Made by a program: the position numbers and the translations under genes
In this document: piece after piece, positions 31,340 through 37,351 of the stretch
Layout of the letters: every line of letters starts with the position of its first letter
How positions within the stretch are numbered: the stretch's first letter is position 1
Assembly: GCA_002361735.1 (NCBI GenBank)
Contig: DETS01000019.1
Span: forward strand, 1 to 37,351
Direction of reading: 5' to 3'
From: Lachnospiraceae bacterium UBA3282
GTDB taxonomy: Bacteria > Bacillota > Clostridia > Lachnospirales > Lachnospiraceae
Length of the DNA stretch: 37,351 nucleotides
The notes under the pieces: generated by a model
The model's input: the letters and a program-made list of their open reading frames with translations, nothing else
Told to the model about the DNA's origin: nothing
Databases searched by the model: none

Positions 31340-34300
31340 CTACTGTGGTTTATCGCACACCTCGTCCAACGTCTTAAACAATAGCTGCACGTCAATCGGC
31401 TTGGGAATATGGCTGTTCATCCCGCATTTGAGCGCTTCTTCCCTGTCTTCCGTAAATGCGTTTGCCGTCATGGCGATGATCGGGACAGAAGCAAGTTCGT
31501 GATTTTCCAGTTTTCTGATCCGTTTCGTTGCCTCGTAACCGTCCATCACCGGCATCTGAATATCCATCAGGATCGCCTGATAGTATCCCGGTTCCGATTT
31601 TTTCAGCTTTTCAAAGGCAATCTGTCCGTTATCCGCCACATCTACGGTAAAACCGGCATTTTCCAGGATCGCCACCGCGAGCTCCTGATTCATTTCCACA
31701 TCTTCCGCCAACAGGATCCGCCCGGTATGGCGGGGGGTGATTTCCTTTTCCGCAGTTTCCGATTCCGGGGATTTCGGCCGCAGCACGGATTGGAGGCAGG
31801 AACTCAATTCCGATAAGAACAGCGGTTTATTGCAAAACGCCGTAACGCCCGCCTCCTTTGCCTCCGTTTCGATATCCGACCAATCGTAAGCAGTCAGAAT
31901 GATAACGGGCACATTTTCCCCGGTCTCCTTTCTGATTCTTCTGGTCACCTCAACGCCGTTCATGTCAGGCAGCAGCCAGTCCACGATATAGACAGAGTAG
32001 TCGGTGCCGCGTGTGACGGCCTGATGGCTGCGAAGTACCGCCTCTTTACCGGAAAGCGTCCACTCCGCCTGCATACCGATCTGCCCCAGCATATAAGAAA
32101 CGCTGTCACAGGTGTTGAAATCGTCGTCCACCACAAGAGCCTTACAGTTTTTTAACTCCGGCAGGATCATCGGCTCTCTCTTTCCCTCGTGCAGACGGAA
32201 AGTGAAGGTGACCGTAAATTCACTGCCAACACCCTGTTCGCTCGTCACGGAAATGGAACCGTTCATCATATCCACGATATTTTTAGTAATCGCCATACCA
32301 AGCCCCGTCCCTTGGATTTTGCTGATGGTGGTGTTGCGTTCCCGCTCAAAAGGTTCAAAAATATGTTCCACGAACTCCGGGCTCATGCCGATGCCGCTGT
32401 CCTTGATGGTGAAAATATAGTTAGCGCTTCCCGCGGGTGCACCTGCTTTTTCCGTAATACGCATGCTGACATTGCCGCCCGCACCGGTATATTTTACGGC
32501 GTTGCTCAAAAGATTCAAAAGCACCTGATTCAGTCGGAGTTTATCACAGTAAATTTCTTCGTCCACAACGTCCACCGTGTCAATGTGCAGTTCAAGCTGC
32601 TTTGCATGGATATCCGCCTGCAAAATATTGCGCAGCCCATGCAGAATTTCGGGAAGACTGCAAAGTTTTTCCTCCAGACGGATCTTTCCGCTCTCGATAT
32701 GACTCATATCCAGTATATCGTTGATCAAACTCAACAGATGATTGCCGGAAGTCTGGATTTTTTTCAGATATTCCGCAACCAGATCCGTCTGATCGATATG
32801 CGTGATAGCAAGGTTCGTAAAGCCGACGATGGCATTCATCGGGGTGCGGATATCATGGGACATATTCGATAAGAATACCGTTTTTGCCTTGCTTGCCCGG
32901 TTTGCCTGTGAAAGGGCGTTTTCCAACAGCGTGTTCTGCTCCATCTCCCGGCGAATTTCCGCGTCCACACTGCGGAAGCCGAGAACGATACCCCGGCTGC
33001 CGTCCTCCGCACCGGCACTCACAGCCTTCATCTGGAAATAAACGATCTGATTTCCCCTCTGCTTTCGGTAATTGACAGAATATGCCTGCTTCCCGCTCAG
33101 TTCTTCTTTCAGCGTATCCAGAGAAACAGCGTGCCGCAGCGTTTCCCGGTCTTCCTCATAGACACACTCCTCTATGTACTGATCCATACTCTCCTGCAGA
33201 GAAATTTTATTGTCAAAAATATTATTCAACTCGCGCCTGCCCGTGCGGACCGGGACGAGCATACCCGTATCCGGCTCCACAAAGCATACGAGTGTGAAGT
33301 CGAGGCTTAACGCCTGTACCAGTTCCATCTGCCGCCGCTCGTTTTTCTTTTCCTGCAATTTCTGCTCGGTGACATCTACAAGGAAACGCTGGCAAAAAAG
33401 CTCTCCATTTTCCTCATAGAGCTTGATATTCCCCATTACGTGAAGAATTTCCCCGTTTTTATGCTGTACACGGTATTCAACATTGACCGTGTCCCCGGCC
33501 TTTTTCAGCCCGCGAATACTGTCCAGAAGCCGTTGTTGGTCTTCCTCCATCACAGAGGCCGCAATCAGATTAAAGCCGTCCGCCATCATCTCGTCCGGTG
33601 TTTCGTAGCCCAGAATTTTGAGAGCCGCCCTGTTAATATTCAAAATGCGCGAATCATTTAAACTGTGGTTCATGACGCCGCAGTCGATGGTGGCAAGGAT
33701 GGTTTCGAGCGTCTTGTTTTTCTTAATGATCTCCTGCTCGTAAGCGCGTTCCTGCGTCACGTCAACACCCACGCCGACAGTTCCCATGACGGTGCCGTCG
33801 CAGTCATAGAGAGGAGATTTGTAACACATCAGGGTTCTCGTCTCATTCCCTGCCATGATGGTCTCCTCGGATACAAAGGTCTGTTTCTTGCTCATGACCT
33901 GATGCTCCGATTCAATGCAGGCGGGATCGTCTTCCGCCACGTCCCAAATATAGGCGTGGTGCTGCCCCTGCACCTGTTCCCTAGTCTTGTTGACGGCAAG
34001 GCAGAAGCTGTTGTTTACTTTTTCGTGAACGCCGTCCTTATCCTTATACCAGACCAAGTTGGGAACGTTGTTGATCGTAGCCTCCAGAAAATGAGCGGTC
34101 TCCCAGAGGTCTTTGCTCATTTTACAGGTTTGCTGCCATCTCAGGAAGCGGAAGCGGAGTTCCTCGTCGGACATAGGCATAATCCACACATCCGAAATAT
34201 CCTTTAAAATCGACTCTGCGCAGAGAATCTGCATCTGTTTTTTGTCTGCAAGCAAAATAACCTCCGTGTCTTCACGGCGGTTTTGCAACAAAATCTGCAG

Positions 34301-34489
34301 CGTGTACTGCACGTCCATATGAGACAGGTCGGCTATGATGACGTCCGCCTTTGCAGACAGGGCAGCCTCCGCTTCGTCACTTTCGGAAAAAATATGGGTA
34401 AAACGCTCAAGAGAAGGCATTTTCTTAAGCACGTCCAACGCGTGGCTCGGATGCCCTGCAGAATAAATGTGGAGACTACATGTATACAT
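31340..34489 (-). CDS. Soluble hybrid histidine kinase with PAS and two receiver domains
   Basis: A 1049-residue cytosolic sensor kinase without membrane helices. In order: a degenerate receiver-like domain (about 1-120, IIADLS); PAS domains at about 135-250 and 255-380, with a third PAS-like region at about 395-515; HisKA with the phospho-accepting His545 in SNMSHDIRTPMNAIVGF; HATPase_c with N-box LLNLLSNAVKYTG, DSGIGMS and GTGLGMAI; receiver 1 with Asp837 (VDWLLPDMNG); and receiver 2 with Asp976 (MDIQMPVMDG). No output domain and no separate response regulator lie nearby, so phosphate must pass to an HPt or another protein. The start has GAGGAAA 8 nt upstream. The signal is not known. Confidence 0.92.
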   Translation of the reverse strand: MYTCSLHIYSAGHPSHALDVLKKMPSLERFTHIFSESDEAEAALSAKADVIIADLSHMDVQYTLQILLQNRREDTEVILLADKKQMQILCAESILKDISDVWIMPMSDEELRFRFLRWQQTCKMSKDLWETAHFLEATINNVPNLVWYKDKDGVHEKVNNSFCLAVNKTREQVQGQHHAYIWDVAEDDPACIESEHQVMSKKQTFVSEETIMAGNETRTLMCYKSPLYDCDGTVMGTVGVGVDVTQERAYEQEIIKKNKTLETILATIDCGVMNHSLNDSRILNINRAALKILGYETPDEMMADGFNLIAASVMEEDQQRLLDSIRGLKKAGDTVNVEYRVQHKNGEILHVMGNIKLYEENGELFCQRFLVDVTEQKLQEKKNERRQMELVQALSLDFTLVCFVEPDTGMLVPVRTGRRELNNIFDNKISLQESMDQYIEECVYEEDRETLRHAVSLDTLKEELSGKQAYSVNYRKQRGNQIVYFQMKAVSAGAEDGSRGIVLGFRSVDAEIRREMEQNTLLENALSQANRASKAKTVFLSNMSHDIRTPMNAIVGFTNLAITHIDQTDLVAEYLKKIQTSGNHLLSLINDILDMSHIESGKIRLEEKLCSLPEILHGLRNILQADIHAKQLELHIDTVDVVDEEIYCDKLRLNQVLLNLLSNAVKYTGAGGNVSMRITEKAGAPAGSANYIFTIKDSGIGMSPEFVEHIFEPFERERNTTISKIQGTGLGMAITKNIVDMMNGSISVTSEQGVGSEFTVTFTFRLHEGKREPMILPELKNCKALVVDDDFNTCDSVSYMLGQIGMQAEWTLSGKEAVLRSHQAVTRGTDYSVYIVDWLLPDMNGVEVTRRIRKETGENVPVIILTAYDWSDIETEAKEAGVTAFCNKPLFLSELSSCLQSVLRPKSPESETAEKEITPRHTGRILLAEDVEMNQELAVAILENAGFTVDVADNGQIAFEKLKKSEPGYYQAILMDIQMPVMDGYEATKRIRKLENHELASVPIIAMTANAFTEDREEALKCGMNSHIPKPIDVQLLFKTLDEVCDKPQ

Positions 34490-34531
34490 ATCTGTTTTCC
34501 TCAGTCCGTGTGTATTTTAATCGTTATTTTC

Positions 34532-34560
34532 ATTCTAACAAGCCTGAAAATTTGTGTCAA
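34532..34560 (-). promoter_or_regulatory. Promoter of the histidine kinase operon
   Basis: On the minus strand, a perfect -35 TTGACA (34560-34555), a 17-bp spacer and -10 TAGAAT (34537-34532), 42 bp before the start codon. It probably also serves the lipoprotein and small kinase genes downstream, as no other clear promoter was seen between them. Confidence 0.75.
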
Positions 34561-34580
34561 CAAGAGAAAGGCGGTAGAAT

Positions 34581-35411
34581 TTATCCCTTTTTGTTTTTAT
34601 GAAATTCCTTTTTGTGTTTTTCAAAAAAATCGTAAAAATATCTTACATTTTCAAGTTCCGTCCAGTTTACTTCATCCAGTTCTTCCGTATCGATATTATA
34701 TATTTTGCCATGCAGTGTTCCTAGCATAAATGGTGAATGCGTCGATATAATAAACTGGCATCCAAGAAATCTTGCCATGCTGTTCAATTTCTCCGCCAAT
34801 ATCGTTTGATTCTGCGGCGACAAAGAAACCTCCGGCTCATCCAAAAGGTACAGCGCATCAGGTTCTATATAATCATCCAGCATCTGCAATGTCGTTTCCC
34901 CGTTTGAATACTTTTCTTGCGCAAATTTTATGATTTCCAATTGCCGCTTCATCGTATAGGAATCCTTTAACTTTTCTATTTCTTCCTTTGACATTCCTCT
35001 CCTGACATGCTCATAAATATAGCCCTCCCCTAAAATCTTTTCCTGCTGTATTTTCTTTATCTCATATAAAATATCTTCGCTCTTTATATATCGGCTTTTG
35101 GGGGGAATGCCGGCTATCCTTTTCCCCTCCTCATCTTCGCCTAACGCAAACTCGCATTCTCTTACAAAATTCATAAAATAAGCGGTGTTTCCATATTGGT
35201 TATTGCTTGCGTACTCTTGACCTTCCAGTTTTAGTTTATTCGCTATAATATTCAGCATTGTAGATTTTCCGGAGGCATTATTGCCATATAGAATCGTGAT
35301 CGGTGCAAAAAGCAGCAGTCTTTCGCTTTTTTTCGCAAATACATGATAGGGATAGATATTGGGATTTTTCACTGTTTCTCCGGAAAACAGGAAACTGCTT
35401 AGGTAAATCAT
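34581..35411 (-). CDS. AAA family ATPase (OLD/RecF-like, single-protein type)
   Basis: A 276-residue ATPase with the ABC-like arrangement of predicted AAA ATPases: Walker A in ITILYGNNASGKSTMLN, an S-N-G-E signature-like segment (KYSNGETTLQ), Walker B with Glu in ALYLLDEPEVSLSPQ, and the H-loop ISTHSPFML. No nuclease (TOPRIM) domain follows. The start at 35411 (MIYLSSFLFSGE) is taken because the frame upstream opens only with a TTG at 35471; the nearest ribosome binding site, GAAAGGA, is 14 nt away and weak. Such ATPases are common in defence islands and mobile regions. The role here is unknown. Confidence 0.82.
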   Translation of the reverse strand: MIYLSSFLFSGETVKNPNIYPYHVFAKKSERLLLFAPITILYGNNASGKSTMLNIIANKLKLEGQEYASNNQYGNTAYFMNFVRECEFALGEDEEGKRIAGIPPKSRYIKSEDILYEIKKIQQEKILGEGYIYEHVRRGMSKEEIEKLKDSYTMKRQLEIIKFAQEKYSNGETTLQMLDDYIEPDALYLLDEPEVSLSPQNQTILAEKLNSMARFLGCQFIISTHSPFMLGTLHGKIYNIDTEELDEVNWTELENVRYFYDFFEKHKKEFHKNKKG

Positions 35412-35511
35412 AACTTTGAAATGTATCCTTTCATTAGTGCAACATCCATTAAATTTATTAAGATTCTGCAATTCGTCTGATACTTTTTCCGTTCTGTTTC
35501 TATGATATTGT

Positions 35512-36170
35512 TTACATGGTCTGTGTCGACGATTCCTGCTCCTGTATGGCAGCCAATTCCAGATACTTGTCTAACTTTTTCTCCTCCAGCAAAGCTATCA
35601 TCTCTGCAAAATCATCCAGCCTGCCCTGCGAAGCATATTGGTCCAATGCGTTATAATACGCCAGTCTGTCCTCCTTCGCAATGGATACAGGCAGGAAACC
35701 TTTTCCCATCAACCGGTAATTCATAAGCAACCGTGATGTCCTGCCGTTTCCGTCCGAAAAAGGATGTATTCGCACAAACTTAGCGTGTGTCCGCGCCGCT
35801 GATCACCAACATCTTCTCTTCGGTAGATGCCGCCGGTAAGGATATTCTCCATAAGCAGGGCATGAATATCCTTTACCATGTTTTCCTCCAATGCGAGCCC
35901 TTTGCCAATACACTCTTTTACATACTGATATGCCTTATTGTGGTTTACCACTTCATAAATCTCCCTGAGAGATTTCCCGCCAATCGCAATCCCGTCTTCC
36001 AGCACTACCTTTGTTTCCATCAGGGTCAATGTATTACCTTCAATGGCAGTTGAATGATGGGTATACTCCACCTCAAAAGCATTCTCCAACGATATCCTTG
36101 TTGCCTCCGGAATGCTGTCCTTTACTGCCTCGTACCGCTTCTTTTTTTCCAATAATCCTGATATATCCAA
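35512..36170 (-). pseudogene. Fic-domain protein, disrupted
   Basis: A Fic-family AMP-transferase (a protein-modifying enzyme) in two frames. The 5' part (36170 to about 35800, TTG start with GAGGTG upstream) has the N-terminal inhibitory motif STAIEGN and runs to GGIYRREDV. There the frame shifts: one frame over, ISGAD follows, as expected for Fic proteins, but only briefly. The 3' part resumes in the other frame at HAKFVRIHPFSDGNGRTSR, the Fic motif with catalytic His, then the end of the domain. The roughly 50 residues normally between the ISGA and HAxFVRIHPF segments are missing. Thus there is a frameshift plus an internal deletion, and the gene is most likely dead. Confidence 0.8.
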
Positions 36171-36305
36171 AACTGCACCTCATTCCTGAAATTGTTTACC
36201 ATTATTATATCTGTGTTCTGGCAAGCCCGCAACCTGTGCACACATATCTACGATTTACCAAAACAACTTATTTTATCGCAATCATAACTAAAAACTTCTG
36301 ATACT

Positions 36306-36516
36306 CTAAGACAGTTCACCGACATACTCTCTCTTTCCGTCTGGATATTCCAAATAAGCTCTTCCTGTTTTATCGTCATATTCTGCAATGGGCAGTCCCT
36401 TTATTTTTCTAATCTCTTTGTCAAGGCTGATTAATCAATCTAACCTCATCTTCTGTCAGATCTTTTTCCTTAATGTATCGCTTCCACAATTCTTCGGGAT
36501 ATGGGAAATCCTGCAT
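36306..36516 (-). pseudogene. Small hypothetical gene, frameshifted
   Basis: On the minus strand, ATG at 36516 opens MQDFPYPEELWKRYIKEKD, then TEDEVRLINQP and a stop. One base out of register the reading continues as LDKEIRKIKGLPIAEYDDKT and GRAYLEYPDGKREYVGELS to a stop at 36306. The two parts read as one small acidic/basic protein of about 68-69 residues; the total length (211 nt) is one base more than a multiple of three, consistent with a 1- or 4-bp insertion near the TTGATTAATCAGCC segment. It starts 2 nt after the corrected end of the upstream nuclease-like gene, so they formed an operon. No family was recognised. Confidence 0.55.
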
Positions 36517-36518
36517 CT

Positions 36519-37041
36519 TTAATCCATCGCTTCATCAAAGTAATCTTTTAGCTCTTCAAGTTTAACGGGTATCGGGGGGTTCATCATAGAAGACAAGTAA
36601 TTCTACTTTCTGATAACCCTGTGTTCTATATGATTCCAATTTTTCCATTTTCTTTCTTATTGCATTTTGAAAAATCTGTTTTTCATCGTCTCCATTTTTT
36701 ACAGGATACGTCAAACCCAATTTATTAACACTTGCTCCGTTATTTTCAATAACCCGTTTTCTGCGCTCTTTCTCCTCTGATTTGCTTTCCAATCGGTATT
36801 TCACAAATTCTCCTTGTATTTGTGCCTGCTCATCAGAGATTGCTTCTGTGACCTCTATGCCTATTAACTTATTTCCGTCACTGATATCCGGCGCATCATG
36901 TACTTCAAAACCATCATATTTTTCTTTATAACAGTATTGCAAAATTCCTAATGCCAGCGTTTCTACATATTTTTTTCTGAAACGTGATGTCAATGGCTTT
37001 TCAAATGGAAACAATTCTCCAATTAATTCTTTATTACTCAT
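36519..37041 (-). pseudogene. Possible nuclease-like hypothetical protein, frameshifted at a C6/G6 run
   Basis: The frame from 37041 gives 159 residues (MSNKELIGELFPFEKPLTSR onward) ending in FYDEPPDTR at 36562. At the homopolymer G6 on the plus strand (36574-36579, C6 on the coding strand), removing one base would continue the protein as PPIPVKLEELKDYFDEAMD to a stop at 36519-36521. The total of 523 nt is one more than a multiple of three, as expected for a one-base gain. The segment FEVHDAPDISDGNKLIGIEVTEA has the D-x(n)-G-I-E-V-T pattern that could be a PD-(D/E)xK-like core, but this is tentative. The break could be real, phase-variable, or a sequencing artefact. Confidence 0.6.
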
Positions 37042-37080
37042 CTCATGATCACCCCAATTTTGTTTCTCTGATACTTTTAT

Positions 37081-37118
37081 AGAAAAATACCTCCAAATCT
37101 TTGATGACTTGGAGGCAT
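37081..37118 (-). terminator. Intrinsic terminator after the Rpn remnant
   Basis: On the minus strand, ATGCCTCCAA (37118-37109) pairs with TTGGAGGTAT (37096-37087) with one mismatch, followed by TTTTTCT. It lies between the Rpn remnant and the nuclease-like gene and separates their transcription. Confidence 0.65.
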
Positions 37119-37131
37119 TTCAATCCCTGTC

Positions 37132-37351
37132 TTACACTAATTCCAATTCTTTCCTCTCAATAACAGCTTCTACCTCTTCTTTATCCTTATTGATAGCAGA
37201 CGCTATCTGTTCTGCTGTAAAGCCATTATTATGCATCGTTACAATTATCTCTGCTTCAGCCGCAGCCTTTCCAATTGCAATCCCTTTATCCTCAATGCCC
37301 TGACTCAGATTACACATAACGCTCACATCCTCGTATTATATAGTAGTAGTG
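37132..37351 (-). pseudogene. C-terminal remnant of an Rpn-family recombination-promoting nuclease
   Basis: About 65 codons at the window edge read like the end of an Rpn/PD-(D/E)xK putative transposase: SVMCNLSQGIEDKGIAIGKA, then EIIVTMHNNGFTAEQIASAI and EEVEAVIERKEL. In these proteins a nuclease domain precedes this C-terminal helical part. In the same frame a TAA lies 12 nt before the GTG at 37326, so the upstream part is not continuous with it within the window. The remnant is therefore likely broken, although the bases beyond 37351 are needed to be sure. Confidence 0.6.

Noticed and set aside
35720..35830. Programmed ribosomal frameshift in the Fic gene
   Set aside because: Besides the shift, the segment between ISGAD and HAKFVRIHPF is missing, so a frame change alone would not restore a normal Fic domain.
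1..37351. tRNA, rRNA or known riboswitches
   Set aside because: No cloverleaf, rRNA-like or conserved riboswitch core was found by eye in the intergenic regions; a covariance-model search would be the decisive test.

Overview
The window looks like a chromosomal segment of a Gram-positive anaerobe of the class Clostridia, most likely a Lachnospiraceae relative. The support is a Re-type citrate/homocitrate synthase, a BcrA-type (lantibiotic-immunity) ABC transporter, a lipoprotein with a LysM domain, strong AAGGAGG ribosome binding sites, sigma-A-like promoters and a moderate G+C content. This is inferred from gene content; no marker gene is present. I saw no tRNA, rRNA, CRISPR array or intact insertion sequence.

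Layout. (1) 1-2668, plus strand: a three-gene ABC transporter (ATPase and two permeases) behind a tandem 11-bp-spaced direct repeat that could bind a response regulator. (2) 2366-3571, minus: a ketopantoate-reductase-like gene whose 3' end has lost its natural stop and runs about 100 codons antisense into the last permease gene. (3) 3665-13391, plus: a ten-gene operon for an Mrp/Mbh-like membrane cation/proton antiporter module with four antiporter-type subunits and no electron-transfer subunits. (4) 13369-15862, minus: the UDP-GlcNAc 2-epimerase and UDP-ManNAc dehydrogenase pair that makes UDP-ManNAcA. (5) 15947-22169, minus: an MMPL/RND transporter translationally coupled to a very large secreted, membrane-anchored GLUG/coiled-coil protein, driven by a promoter with a TetR-type palindrome. 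(6) 22376-24403, plus: a KtrB/TrkH and KtrA/TrkA potassium uptake pair closed by a terminator. (7) 24436-26509, minus: Re-citrate synthase-like enzyme and a metallo-beta-lactamase-fold hydrolase, behind a promoter overlapped by a perfect 18-bp palindrome. (8) 26722-28386, plus: an unusual fusion of an isoprenylcysteine-methyltransferase-like membrane domain to a class C beta-lactamase-like serine hydrolase. (9) 28408-34489, minus: soluble hybrid histidine kinase, LysM lipoprotein and small P-loop kinase. (10) 34581-37351, minus: an apparently AT-richer, decaying accessory stretch with an AAA ATPase, a broken Fic gene, two frameshifted genes (a possible nuclease and a small partner) and an Rpn-nuclease remnant.

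The most noteworthy unexplained signal is a family of structured intergenic elements found three times (6197-6317, 9773-9808, 14513-14596). All lie in gaps inside operons, in the same orientation relative to transcription, just before a start codon. Two copies show the same three-hairpin order and the first hairpin changes in a compensatory way between copies. The second is the coupled MMPL-GLUG/coiled-coil envelope pair with its operator.
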